DNA of 53,782 nt from a virus: IMG/VR virus record IMGVR_UViG_3300020470_000010, positions 1-53,782 of that record; one strand, given 5' to 3'. The notes beneath the pieces are model-generated. The model did no database searches and was not told the DNA's origin. It saw only the letters and a program-made list of their open reading frames with translations. Within the stretch, counting starts at the first letter, position 1. Each line of letters begins with the position of its first letter. Below are positions 33,241 to 41,226 of the stretch, piece by piece. Position numbers and translations under genes: made by a program.

Positions 33241-33695
33241 TGGCTGAACACTGAAGTTGATTCTACAATTGTATCGGCTTCTACGGTGCGCGTCACGGTG
33301 GTTCTATTGCGAAGCCCAGCTCCAGAATAAGTCTCAGCAAACATGAAGCTAGCCCCTGGTTCGACGATTGACCATGTTGGCTTGTTATTTAGATCCAAGC
33401 CTTTCCATGTTGTAGTGATGCCATTAACGGTGATACTCCCTGCGTCTACAGCAGGTGCAGTGATATTGTTGCTACTAGGTTGTACGTTTTGGCCTGACAC
33501 CGTATACTCCCAACCGGTAGAGAAATCTTCAGACACTATCGTCTCCGATGTCACTACACGACTCTCGGTTCGAGACGTTAACTGGCCTTGAGAAAAATTT
33601 GGCACGACCGGGACGGCCAGGACATTTGCAGGTATGAATATTGTGGTGGCCGCATACAGGACATGACGTATACTTCTTCTCATAAACTGAGACAT
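33237..33695 (-). CDS. Exported cyanophage protein (signal peptide)
   Basis: 152 residues. A basic N-terminus and hydrophobic stretch to ANVLA form a signal peptide (about 1-27). The mature part is Thr/Ser/Val-rich beta sequence (RTESRVVTSETIVSEDFSTG, NNITAPAVDAGSITVNGITT). It overlaps the next gene by 4 nt. Together with 32485-33240 and 33714-34244 it forms a three-gene exported cassette. Confidence 0.6.
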   Translation of the reverse strand: MSQFMRRSIRHVLYAATTIFIPANVLAVPVVPNFSQGQLTSRTESRVVTSETIVSEDFSTGWEYTVSGQNVQPSSNNITAPAVDAGSITVNGITTTWKGLDLNNKPTWSIVEPGASFMFAETYSGAGLRNRTTVTRTVEADTIVESTSVFSQ

Positions 33696-33713
33696 CTGTC
33701 ATTATGCCTCCAA

Positions 33714-34244
33714 TTAGTTGCCGATTATTAGCTCATTGGTAATTTGACCAATCGCAGTCGTACCAGCCGCTCCAGCAGTTAGAGTCGAGATTGTACCTCC
33801 TGCAGAACTGCTGAGAGCACCCGCCAAGGTTCCCTTAGTGCCTCCGGCAAAAGTGGTGGTTGAGCCGTAAGCTGGAATGGACTGTACTTGACCGGTTGTC
33901 GTACTCACTGTTGACCCGGCATTCAAGGTAGCTATAGGGTCGCCTTGCAAATAATTTTCTGCAAAACTGAACTGATTTCCGGTTGTATGAATTTCATACG
34001 TACCAGCTTTAATTGTTGGGCTTGCGGTCGCAGACCCGGCGGTTAGTCCACCGAAAACGTCGTTATTACCGGTGCCGACTTTAATATTTGTGCCACTTAC
34101 GGAATATGCAGAGCCGATTCTTGATGCAGTTGATGAGGCTCCATCAACGGTGAGTTGTACCGAGGCTTGATGTCTCATCGTGATATCGGCCATAGCTGGT
34201 CCCGCTGACAAAGTAAATATTGCCAGTAAGATCTTCCACTTCAT
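33714..34244 (-). CDS. Exported Gly/Ala/Thr-rich cyanophage protein
   Basis: 176 residues. Signal peptide about 1-19 (MKWKILLAIFTLSAGPAMA|DITM). The mature sequence is beta-rich with a DITMRHQASVQLTVDGASSTA start and Gly/Thr-rich turns, similar in plan to 33237-33695 and compatible with a self-assembling or pili-like beta protein. First gene of the minus-strand exported cassette. Confidence 0.6.
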   Translation of the reverse strand: MKWKILLAIFTLSAGPAMADITMRHQASVQLTVDGASSTASRIGSAYSVSGTNIKVGTGNNDVFGGLTAGSATASPTIKAGTYEIHTTGNQFSFAENYLQGDPIATLNAGSTVSTTTGQVQSIPAYGSTTTFAGGTKGTLAGALSSSAGGTISTLTAGAAGTTAIGQITNELIIGN

Positions 34245-34276
34245 AATTCAAAAGCATTGGTCTTTGTAAATTTATA

Positions 34277-34609
34277 TTAGGTGTTTTCACGCCCGTCATG
34301 TTTCGTGAAGGATTCACCGTCAGGCTTCGTATTACGATCATCGGTTCCCCAACCATTACGCTGATACTCCATTAAGAATACAAGGCAACACCCTGCATGT
34401 GCTAAATGTGAAAACCCGGTTTCAGGATCTTTATCTTCTCCTTTCCACCAAGCAAAGATATGTCGACACAACGCTGCAAAATATCTACCCCACTCTGCTC
34501 CTCTGCACCAATTATTAGCTTCGTATTTATCAGCACCATAAGTTAATACATCGGTTATTTCTTCGATAGCAGCCCAAGGGGTTAATTCAAAGCGAGTCTT
34601 TGGCTTCAT
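34277..34609 (-). CDS. dATP/dGTP pyrophosphohydrolase-like protein (DUF5664)
   Basis: 110 residues, all-helical MazG-type fold. Conserved run: AIEEITDVLTYGADKYEANNW, then CRHIFAWWKGEDKDPETGFSHLAHA, whose acidic residues would bind magnesium. Relatives hydrolyse dNTP/dGTP to monophosphates. It may bias the nucleotide pool for phage DNA, alongside the dCMP deaminase at 39868. No purZ or datZ is seen, so I do not infer a modified (Z) genome. Confidence 0.7.
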   Translation of the reverse strand: MKPKTRFELTPWAAIEEITDVLTYGADKYEANNWCRGAEWGRYFAALCRHIFAWWKGEDKDPETGFSHLAHAGCCLVFLMEYQRNGWGTDDRNTKPDGESFTKHDGRENT

Positions 34610-34959
34610 ATGTATTTAGTATCCGTCCTAGGATAGGAAATGAATTGAATATTTCCAATACCTTGAGAGGAAATCCAGGAGCTCCTTATAGACATAATCC
34701 TAAGAAGGTTGAGCCTTTAGTTAGGAAGCACTTAGCTCGTGCTAGAAAATCTAATTCAGACGCTCAGTCTTATGGTGGCAGCACAGGAGGTAGGAAGAGT
34801 TTGCAAAGCGGGGGTAGTGGATTAAATGTTTTAAGAGAAAGAGCTACAAAGATGAGAACTGATGAAGAGATTTTCAACGATTCCGCAGCCGAGCTGGGGC
34901 ATGACATGAGGAAGGAATTCTCGCCGAAGTCTTCTGGTTTTGAGACTTTTGATCTATAA
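34600..34959 (+). CDS. Small basic protein, unknown
   Basis: 119 residues if TTG 34600 is used, but a later TTG (near 34645, preceded by AGGATAGGA) is a plausible start that avoids overlap with the divergent gene. Arg/Lys/Gly-rich N-terminal half and a charged C-terminal helix. Ends in a convergent overlap of 86 nt with 34874-35407. Unknown function. Confidence 0.4.
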   Translation: MASYVFSIRPRIGNELNISNTLRGNPGAPYRHNPKKVEPLVRKHLARARKSNSDAQSYGGSTGGRKSLQSGGSGLNVLRERATKMRTDEEIFNDSAAELGHDMRKEFSPKSSGFETFDL

Positions 34960-35407
34960 CTTTTTCAGGAGGAGTAGGAGGTAGATAAGCTTCGACAAAA
35001 TTAGTAGATATTGGTTTTAATTTGAGAATAGGTCTCGAAGTCCTCTTAGGCAGACTCTGAACTAACTCGATAGCTTCAAAGCTCTCTATAGTGAACAAGC
35101 AACTACGACCTGAACTCCATTGAGGATCTGGGTCTGTGGGATCCCACCATTTGGAAACTTTAAAAGGTGATTCGTTTAATTGTTTATATCCAGAAAGAGA
35201 TACATGAAAAGAATGAAGACGTCGGGCAAGAGCTGTAATGTTATCGAAAGTTGTCTCATCTAGCTTTTCCCTCAATTCTAATTCTTCAGGTAGTGCGTCA
35301 GACCAAAATAGCCATGAATCGTAAACAATAGATCGGCAAGTTAGCCACCATTCGCCAGTAGGAATTTGAAATTCTTCTTCTTTGAATCTGGCGTAAGGAT
35401 TATGCAT
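34874..35407 (-). CDS. Unknown protein beside the Dam-like gene
   Basis: 177 residues. Trp/Arg-rich body with helical segments (WWLTCRSIVYDSWLFWSDALPEELEL) and a disordered C-terminus. Its start abuts the stop of 35407-36036 (ATG A overlap), suggesting they act together. Possibly a DNA-binding or methylation-associated partner, but no family recognised. Confidence 0.5.
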   Translation of the reverse strand: MHNPYARFKEEEFQIPTGEWWLTCRSIVYDSWLFWSDALPEELELREKLDETTFDNITALARRLHSFHVSLSGYKQLNESPFKVSKWWDPTDPDPQWSSGRSCLFTIESFEAIELVQSLPKRTSRPILKLKPISTNFVEAYLPPTPPEKVIDQKSQNQKTSARIPSSCHAPARLRNR

Positions 35408-36036
35408 TAGTCTCTGTAGTTATATGCCTGTTTTTCGTTGGCTTTATAAGCACGTTCCCAATCTCCTTCTCCACTTAATTCGTTGAAGACTATGCGTCCT
35501 AAATGACTAAATGAAGTATGGAATCTAGCTAACATCGACTGGAATAATGATCCTGGGCTTGGCGGCGGGAGATAAAAGACAGCCGACCAATCAGATGGGG
35601 AAACAGATCTGAATACTTCTAGCTCATCATCCCACCATGACGGACGCAATCTTTTAAAAGGTATGCAACAAGGGAAATCCCATAACCAAGGACACTTGAT
35701 AATTGTTTCGTTATAGCCTACCCACAAAACAGCCTGGTCAATGTGTCCAGCACGGTATTCTCTTAAGGTCTTATTAAACAGCTTTCTACTAGGAGCTAAT
35801 CCAGCAGGAGGTGCTACGAAGACTCTTCCTTTTCCAATACATTCCCAACTTTGAGAAGTACTTTTAAATAATGCATCTTCGCCATCGTTGCGATCAAAAA
35901 ATTTACTCGCCATCACCATGCGATTAATATCTTTAGTACTGTATGGATCTAGATCAATAGAGCCCAACACGCTACGTGCAGCTAATACGACAGGTTGTGG
36001 TGGAGCCAGGTCGCACCGATCAGGTCTTCTACTCAT
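35407..36036 (-). CDS. Dam-like N6-adenine methyltransferase with an altered catalytic motif
   Basis: 209 residues. The order of segments matches the phage Dam family: SIDLDPYST (SAM region), FDRNDGEDALF, then VFVAPPAG where NPPY/DPPY is expected, and the C-terminal FP CCIPFKRLRP...WWDDE. The catalytic Asn/Asp and aromatic residue are lost (A-PP-A), so base methylation seems unlikely. It could bind DNA or SAM without catalysis. Confidence 0.55.
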   Translation of the reverse strand: MSRRPDRCDLAPPQPVVLAARSVLGSIDLDPYSTKDINRMVMASKFFDRNDGEDALFKSTSQSWECIGKGRVFVAPPAGLAPSRKLFNKTLREYRAGHIDQAVLWVGYNETIIKCPWLWDFPCCIPFKRLRPSWWDDELEVFRSVSPSDWSAVFYLPPPSPGSLFQSMLARFHTSFSHLGRIVFNELSGEGDWERAYKANEKQAYNYRD

Positions 36037-36270
36037 TTACGGCAAGATGATCCTTTCTTTCTTTCTCCATCCTTTTCGATCTACCCATTCATTGAATTCT
36101 GCTTTCGCTTCGGGAGTCATGTAACCGAAGAATCTATTTAATGCGTGTTTAAGTGCGTAGTTTTTATCCTCATACTTGTCTAGTTCCAGCCCTCCATGCA
36201 ATGCACAGCAGGCATCGAGCAAGTCATACATTGGTATGGATGTTCTTGCGTTCTCTTGATCTTTATTCAT
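36037..36270 (-). CDS. Small helical protein, unknown
   Basis: 77 residues. N-terminal segment YDLLDACCALHGGLELDKYEDKNYALKHALNRFF and a basic end. Stop and next start overlap by 1 nt within a run of coupled minus-strand genes. No family recognised. Confidence 0.55.
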   Translation of the reverse strand: MNKDQENARTSIPMYDLLDACCALHGGLELDKYEDKNYALKHALNRFFGYMTPEAKAEFNEWVDRKGWRKKERIILP

Positions 36271-36731
36271 TATTTAGACATCTCCTCTAGTATTGCTTGT
36301 GCATGTTTAGCTGGATATTCTCGTTCTATGATTTTGGTGCTCATGCCAGTTTTATCGACGAGGACTACTAAGGCTGCTTTGGCTGGGTTAAATTGAACGA
36401 CAGTATCTACCAAACTCGATAAAAAAGCGTGATTAAATTCATCACCAGCCGCGTCTGTTTCAGCAGCACCTGCCTTTAAATCGTCTAAGGACAAATAGTA
36501 TTTACCTTCTTTCTCTCGATGAGGTTTGAGTTTAGTTAATGGATAAAATAATGCACCCGGACCATGCTTATCAAAACCTTCATCGTACATTTTGATGGCA
36601 TCAACGAGGATTAACTCGATAGCCATCACATTAATTTTGAGAGAAGCTTCTTTATCTCCTTTACTGCCGCCTGGCTTTGTCAGCTCAGGAAACATCTTTT
36701 TACCTAACTCACGTCGAGATGGTCGTGGCAT
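36270..36731 (-). CDS. Unknown helical protein
   Basis: 153 residues, helical with a positively charged N-terminus (PRPSRRELGKKMFPELTKPGG) and an end EYPAKHAQAILEEMSK. No catalytic motif. In the nucleotide-metabolism/unknown minus-strand run; it overlaps 36709-36891 by 23 nt. Confidence 0.5.
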   Translation of the reverse strand: MPRPSRRELGKKMFPELTKPGGSKGDKEASLKINVMAIELILVDAIKMYDEGFDKHGPGALFYPLTKLKPHREKEGKYYLSLDDLKAGAAETDAAGDEFNHAFLSSLVDTVVQFNPAKAALVVLVDKTGMSTKIIEREYPAKHAQAILEEMSK

Positions 36732-36891
36732 TCCTGAAATTGACTAACAACTTATCAGCAGCTTGTTCTGCTAATTGAGCCAATTTTAGTATCTCCTGAC
36801 TATCTTCGCATCCTTTTATATAATCAATTGACTCACTTAGGTAGTTATGAGCCTTAATGAGCCGAACTGTCACCTCTAGAGAATTCTTCAT
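36709..36891 (-). CDS. Small helical protein, unknown
   Basis: 60 residues, heptad-like helix pair (LAQLAEQAADKLLVNFRN). Overlaps the genes on both sides. Unknown function. Confidence 0.5.
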   Translation of the reverse strand: MKNSLEVTVRLIKAHNYLSESIDYIKGCEDSQEILKLAQLAEQAADKLLVNFRNATTIST

Positions 36892-37012
36892 AAGTCTGAC
36901 CGTTTGTACAAATATAATCCTTTGGCGGTTCTTTTAGCCACACTCTTCGGCCTTCAATGATACGGTATTGATTTTCTCCGCAGGAGACTGTGTAGGGTGG
37001 ATGAATTGACAC
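36854..37012 (-). CDS. Small protein (52 residues), unknown
   Basis: Open from GTG 37012-37010 to TAA 36856-36854. The sequence (MSIHPPYTVSCGENQYRIIEGRRVWLKEPPKD...) looks like a normal small beta domain with two Cys, and no other gene covers this 180-bp stretch. It overlaps the 60-residue gene by 38 nt. Start is weak (no Shine-Dalgarno), so confidence is moderate. Confidence 0.4.
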   Translation of the reverse strand: MSIHPPYTVSCGENQYRIIEGRRVWLKEPPKDYICTNGQTYEEFSRGDSSAH

Positions 37013-37071
37013 TTAAGTATTTCGAACAAATTGAAGATAACGTTAGAAATACCTAAGTGCAACTATCTAGG

Positions 37072-37296
37072 TTACATTGCGTGTTTTGATTTATATTCTG
37101 GACTCAATTTGATATTACCTATCACTCTTTTTCTTGCTATATCTAGAGTTTCTCCATTCTCAACCATCTCATCAATATCTTTAAGCCAGTACGCTTTACC
37201 TTCTTCGTCAGGATCTCTGCTGAGATAAGTTTGATAAACAGAATCAACCCACTGAGAATTATCTAGATCTACATCAGCAGTTTGGGTGTCAGCCAT
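37072..37296 (-). CDS. Single DUF4214 module protein
   Basis: 74 residues, essentially one DUF4214 module (VYQTYLSRDPDEEGKAYWLKDIDEMVENGETLD) plus a short tail. Homologous to modules in 16449-19238 and 37330-38868. Probably a minor structural or assembly protein. Confidence 0.7.
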   Translation of the reverse strand: MADTQTADVDLDNSQWVDSVYQTYLSRDPDEEGKAYWLKDIDEMVENGETLDIARKRVIGNIKLSPEYKSKHAM

Positions 37297-37329
37297 GTTA
37301 ATAAGAATGCTATAGAAAGTTTAGTGACT

Positions 37330-38868
37330 TTATAAGTTTTTAGCTTCTTCTTTAATCTTTTTAGACCATTTTTCGAACATTGCTTCTGCATCCATTGGTG
37401 CTTTATTAAGATTATCTACGACTCCAGAACTGAGAGAATCTACAGCATGGTAACCAAGCTGAGCCATCTCCATGTTGGCTACCTTTTGTCTTTGAAGATC
37501 ATAAGCATGTTTTTCTCCTGCTGATTTTTGATTTGCTAAACGAATTAAGTTAGCCTGAGCACCACCACTTAATCCTTCCCAAGTTGCTGCGTCTACTCCG
37601 TAGAAACTTGTATCAGCCGCAGTTCCGCCTGCATCATCAGCACTAGAGCTAGTAGTCGTACTAGACAATGTATCTGCGGATGTTGTTGTATTGCCTGATG
37701 TCGTTGCAGCATTTTGATACTCATCCCAAGGATTTCTGTCTCCTTGTTTCTGAACCCATTCTGCTTGCTTATCATTCATGATATTACTGAAAGCTCTTTC
37801 TTCTGCTTCTTTTCTGCTCATTCCTCCTGCTATATCTGTTTCGATATTGTTCATCCAATAAATACCTCCTTCTTGACCAAGAGGTCTGTTGAATACAGTT
37901 TTATATAGATTGTTTAGCTTGCCTTCTGTAGTCGCGGGGAGCATTGTATTGAGTTGTTCTATCGTTAATCCTCCATGACTATCTTTTCCAGGTGTCATTG
38001 CTCCTACATATTTAGCCAGTTCTTCTCCAGTAGGATTACGGTCGAATGCTTTGTTAAATGACCTGATAACGGCAGCTTCGTTGGTTAGTTTTTGACCGGT
38101 TTGAGAATCCCAGCCCGAGAATTCTAGACCTTTAACAGATTCCAAACCAGGGGCATCTGCTCCTGTATAAGGGTTCTTCATCTGAGCTAAGTCGATATAG
38201 CCTTTAATAAGAGAATCAGATGGAGACCATATCCCTGCTGGTCCTGTCACCCCACCGATTTCACCTGTTCTTGGATCTAGCTTGGTATCGCCAATATTGT
38301 CGGGCAATGATTCTCCTTGTATATCTCCAATTTGTTGTGTCCCTCCTGTATCAGGTGCTTTGAATGCGTCAGTGTTAGACCATTTATATCTATAAGTAGG
38401 AATTTCATCTCCGAAATCGCTGAAGCTCCACTCTGAATCAGCAAAATCAGCTTTCGTAGAAAAACCTTCGAATAATGATTGACTATCGTCTTTATCCCTA
38501 CCAAATGTTTGCCCGTAAGGAGTATCTTTAAAACCAACACCTGCCAAGATATCCCCTGTACTTTGATCTTGTCTTAGACCGAATCTATTTAATAAGCTTT
38601 TATCAACATTAATTCCATGACGAGTAATTAATTTAGCAAGTGATTGCTGCATCGCAGCACCTTTATCGAACCATGCTCCAGAATGAGGAGCTCTTCCATC
38701 GCCAAGAATATCGTAGTTTTTCTCCCATATCTTGCTGAATTCGCCAGTAGATAGAGTCTTATCTCCGTCAGTATCTGCTCCTAGTAAATCATTCCATAAA
38801 TTAGTTTTGTAATGTTTGCCGTAATTACCTTTTCCACTCCAAGTGTGAGTACTCCAATCAGTTGCCAC
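37330..38868 (-). CDS. DUF4214 protein with an EF-hand calcium site
   Basis: 512 residues. Residues 32-43 form a canonical EF-hand loop (DTDGDKTLSTGE). A Gly/Asp/Ser-rich middle follows, and about residues 265-375 hold two DUF4214-type modules (FNKAFDRNPTGEELAKYVGAM; LYKTVFNRPLGQEGGIYWMNNIE). The remainder is a Thr/Ser-rich linker and a C-terminal helix. A calcium-binding repeat protein of this size on the minus strand, between metabolic genes, is most likely a virion or surface component. Confidence 0.65.
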   Translation of the reverse strand: MATDWSTHTWSGKGNYGKHYKTNLWNDLLGADTDGDKTLSTGEFSKIWEKNYDILGDGRAPHSGAWFDKGAAMQQSLAKLITRHGINVDKSLLNRFGLRQDQSTGDILAGVGFKDTPYGQTFGRDKDDSQSLFEGFSTKADFADSEWSFSDFGDEIPTYRYKWSNTDAFKAPDTGGTQQIGDIQGESLPDNIGDTKLDPRTGEIGGVTGPAGIWSPSDSLIKGYIDLAQMKNPYTGADAPGLESVKGLEFSGWDSQTGQKLTNEAAVIRSFNKAFDRNPTGEELAKYVGAMTPGKDSHGGLTIEQLNTMLPATTEGKLNNLYKTVFNRPLGQEGGIYWMNNIETDIAGGMSRKEAEERAFSNIMNDKQAEWVQKQGDRNPWDEYQNAATTSGNTTTSADTLSSTTTSSSADDAGGTAADTSFYGVDAATWEGLSGGAQANLIRLANQKSAGEKHAYDLQRQKVANMEMAQLGYHAVDSLSSGVVDNLNKAPMDAEAMFEKWSKKIKEEAKNL

Positions 38869-38907
38869 GATGTCTACACATAGTCAATACTTATATAGTA
38901 GCTGCGG

Positions 38908-39594
38908 CTAGAACTCGTCGTTCTGTATTAGGTTGGCGTTGATAAGTGTTTTAGTGTCTAGAGGCCCGCTGGCATTCATTCTGAAATCGATCCATATCTT
39001 ATTATCTTTCTCTATTTTCTCGAAACGTTTTGGATCTTTATCTCGCGTCGTTTCCAAGAAACGTTGAGTATCTTCCATTAATTTTCTCGAATTAAATTCT
39101 AAATCAATAGCATGAAGGTGGCGGTGGTTAAAGAAATGAGGTACTCCCTTTACTCTTAAATGCAGGGGATTACAGCAATCATTATTTCCGCAAACAGCTT
39201 TGATTGGGAGTCTTCCTATATCCCCCCAAGAAAACCAAACAGCACATCGTTGAGCACTATATTGCCTACCTCCCCAGTGCCTAGGCATTGAAAAATAAGT
39301 CGACCTTGATCTGCTGTGAGTGGGACCATGCCAAGGCCAGCATTCATCAGCAGTGCCTATTTCAACAAAAGACCAAAATTCTAGAAAACGTCGACGGTGT
39401 TTCTTCTCTATCTCATGTATATCTAAAGACAATCTCCCCTCGGTCAGAGATGAAATACATCTCACACAAGAATGACTATCGCTATAGCGAGGGATACGAC
39501 CATCCTTAGAACCAATAGAATGATCCTTGCAGAAACATACTGGACCACCTTCTATATTTGAATGAAGATTAGGTGGTATTGGCCACTGTGCCAT
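38908..39594 (-). CDS. HNH-type protein with zinc ribbon, catalytic His missing
   Basis: 228 residues. N-terminal zinc-ribbon-like Cys set (VCFCKDHS...SCVRCISS, about residues 16-48), then an HNH_3-like domain with CWPWHGPTH, AQRCAVWFSWGDIGRLPIKAVCGNNDCCNPLHLRV. In the usual motif R-H-x-C-x-N...C-x-N-P-x-H the first His is catalytic. Here the site reads KAVC, so nuclease activity is doubtful. Possibly a decayed homing endonuclease. Confidence 0.6.
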   Translation of the reverse strand: MAQWPIPPNLHSNIEGGPVCFCKDHSIGSKDGRIPRYSDSHSCVRCISSLTEGRLSLDIHEIEKKHRRRFLEFWSFVEIGTADECWPWHGPTHSRSRSTYFSMPRHWGGRQYSAQRCAVWFSWGDIGRLPIKAVCGNNDCCNPLHLRVKGVPHFFNHRHLHAIDLEFNSRKLMEDTQRFLETTRDKDPKRFEKIEKDNKIWIDFRMNASGPLDTKTLINANLIQNDEF

Positions 39595-39834
39595 TTAAAT
39601 ATTTAAGGGAAAGCCTTTAGGTGGTTTAAACTTACCACCCATCTTGACTAATTGCTCTTTTTTAGGCTTTAACTCTACGATTCTTGTGTCCCACAACTCT
39701 TGTCTTGTAGATCCTTCGATGATGACAGGAAGTTTTTCTAGGTGGAGTCCAACAGTTTGAGATTGTCCAACGACAAAACCATCTTGGTTATTTGTTATGT
39801 GTCGAACTCTTTGACCAACTTGAAAAGTAGACAT
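39595..39834 (-). CDS. Small SH3/KOW-like protein
   Basis: 79 residues, beta-rich barrel-like sequence (VGQRVRHITNNQDGFVVGQSQTVGLHLEKLPVII) and a basic C-terminus. Such modules bind RNA, DNA or proteins. It starts 1 nt after the HNH gene ends on the same strand (coupled). Unknown partner. Confidence 0.5.
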   Translation of the reverse strand: MSTFQVGQRVRHITNNQDGFVVGQSQTVGLHLEKLPVIIEGSTRQELWDTRIVELKPKKEQLVKMGGKFKPPKGFPLNI

Positions 39835-39867
39835 TTAATTAAGCCTTCAAACTAGGTTAATTACTGT

Positions 39868-40404
39868 CTAAGTTACGTCAAGCGAACAAGGTGATGCATC
39901 TATCGGTTCTTCTTCTTGATTCATTGGACCTTTCATCGGCACTCTGTGAACTGTGACTCCTGCTTCGACAAACATTTGACGAGCTAAATCAAAACTTTCC
40001 TGCCATCTATATGGTTCCACAAAATCAGGGACAACAACTTTATTGATTTCCGCTTGAATTAATACAGCAGCGCATTGGCTACATGTCATGAGTGGCCAAA
40101 CATACATAGTTGCCCCTGTCAGACAAACACCACTACGTGCTGCGTAAGCAACACAATTCATCTCGGCGTGAGTTGTCATCTTGAGGCGAGTCTCTCTATT
40201 AGCTAGTCGACTATCCGTATCATCGACTCCTGCAGGTAGACCGTTATATCCTGTAGCGAGTATCCTACGATTCCTCACAGCTACTGCTCCCACTTTTGTT
40301 GAAGGATCTTTAGACCATCCAGCCACGTGCGAAGCAAGAACTAAAAAACGTTGATCCCAATGCTTTGGTGGCTTAGGTGGACGTCCAATACTCTTAGTAT
40401 CCAT
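39868..40404 (-). CDS. Deoxycytidylate deaminase
   Basis: 178 residues from ATG 40404; an open frame extending to 40581 is antisense to the 40445 gene and lacks family similarity. Zinc motifs HAEMN (His and catalytic Glu) and PLMTCSQC are present, with the dCMP-binding KDPSTKVGAV and YNGLPAGVDD. It converts dCMP to dUMP, feeding dTTP synthesis. Pairs logically with the pyrophosphohydrolase at 34277. Confidence 0.88.
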   Translation of the reverse strand: MDTKSIGRPPKPPKHWDQRFLVLASHVAGWSKDPSTKVGAVAVRNRRILATGYNGLPAGVDDTDSRLANRETRLKMTTHAEMNCVAYAARSGVCLTGATMYVWPLMTCSQCAAVLIQAEINKVVVPDFVEPYRWQESFDLARQMFVEAGVTVHRVPMKGPMNQEEEPIDASPCSLDVT

Positions 40405-40444
40405 TAATAACTTAAAATAAATATGGAACCCTACTGCCTTTCTT

Positions 40445-40672
40445 GTGCTTGAAGTTGTCGCTGTTTTAGGACTCGCCGCAACAGGAGCGTTGTGGAGAAT
40501 GGCCTTCGAGCAAGGAAGTATGAAGAAGGGTATGGAATCAATTTTAAATGAAGTTCGCCTCTTAAGAAACGAGGTAAGCAAAGATATCAGGCATATCGAA
40601 CGTAACTTGCATGATCATGAGAAAAGAATAAGAAATCTTGAAGATGTATCACATGATCACAAAAGAAGATGA
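40445..40672 (+). CDS. Small membrane-anchored coiled-coil protein
   Basis: 75 residues from GTG 40445. Hydrophobic segment (about 2-20, LEVVAVLGLAATGALW) then a charged coiled coil (SILNEVRLLRNEVSKDIRHIERNLHDHEKRIRNLE). Topology resembles an i-spanin or a DNA-scaffold anchor; unproven. It overlaps nothing real upstream and is followed by 40674. Confidence 0.5.
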   Translation: MLEVVAVLGLAATGALWRMAFEQGSMKKGMESILNEVRLLRNEVSKDIRHIERNLHDHEKRIRNLEDVSHDHKRR

Positions 40673-40673
40673 A

Positions 40674-40856
40674 ATGGACTGGGATAAAGAGATAGAGAAT
40701 GATAGACTGAAGGGTATGATCATCGTCTATCAAGAGCACATTGATGTGCTGGAGAAAGAGACCCAGGAGCTGAAGGATAAGATTGTCTTTTTAGAAACAC
40801 AGTTGGAATATAAAAGCTACGGCCCTCCTACCTACGAAGAGATCTCAGCTAGTTAG
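40674..40856 (+). CDS. Small coiled-coil protein
   Basis: 60 residues from ATG 40674 (an open frame begins at 40638 but overlaps the previous gene). Sequence DWDKEIENDRLKGMIIVYQEHIDVLEKETQELKDKIVFLETQL forms one long coiled coil. Ends 8 nt into the convergent gene 40849. Likely partner of 40445-40672. Confidence 0.5.
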   Translation: MDWDKEIENDRLKGMIIVYQEHIDVLEKETQELKDKIVFLETQLEYKSYGPPTYEEISAS

Positions 40857-41190
40857 CGCCTCCTTCTACGTCTGCACCTGATCCGACACACGCAGATTGT
40901 TCTGGAGCCCAGCTAGGTCTGTATCCAGAGAACCATATTTTCCGTGTCTTCTCAAAGAGTTGTTCTTTGGATAAATTCCATTTAGACAGGCATAACTGCA
41001 GATCTTCTCTGATATGCAGGAAAGGGCGATTATCCCAGTAACGCATGCACAGTCTTGCTATATCTATATATTCTTCATCCGTTGGTTCCTCCATCGATAT
41101 GATCTGACTTAATAAGTTTCTATCATGATCAACTAAAGCAGCATTATCTGTTCGATAGGCAGCAGTATTTTGAGGAGAAACTCGTGGCAT
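40849..41190 (-). CDS. Unknown protein downstream of the origin region
   Basis: 113 residues from ATG 41190 (MPRVSPQNTAAYRT); an in-frame upstream extension to 41265 reaches into the repeat field and lacks plausible structure. Helical, with aromatic/Trp-rich C-terminus. Transcription probably starts in the 41266-41565 repeat region. A cyanophage-specific family; role unknown, possibly linked to replication. Confidence 0.5.
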   Translation of the reverse strand: MPRVSPQNTAAYRTDNAALVDHDRNLLSQIISMEEPTDEEYIDIARLCMRYWDNRPFLHIREDLQLCLSKWNLSKEQLFEKTRKIWFSGYRPSWAPEQSACVGSGADVEGGAN

Positions 41191-41226
41191 CGGAGATTTA
41201 CGTTGTGACAAGTTGACCTTAAAAAA

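Noticed and set aside
34277-34609. Evidence for a 2-aminoadenine (Z) genome
   Set aside because: DUF5664 members include MazZ, but no PurZ or DatZ is visible in this window, so nucleotide-pool adjustment is the simpler reading.
40405-40581. N-terminal extension of the dCMP deaminase
   Set aside because: It is antisense to the 40445 gene, unlike any deaminase N-terminus, and ATG 40404 precedes the family's normal start.
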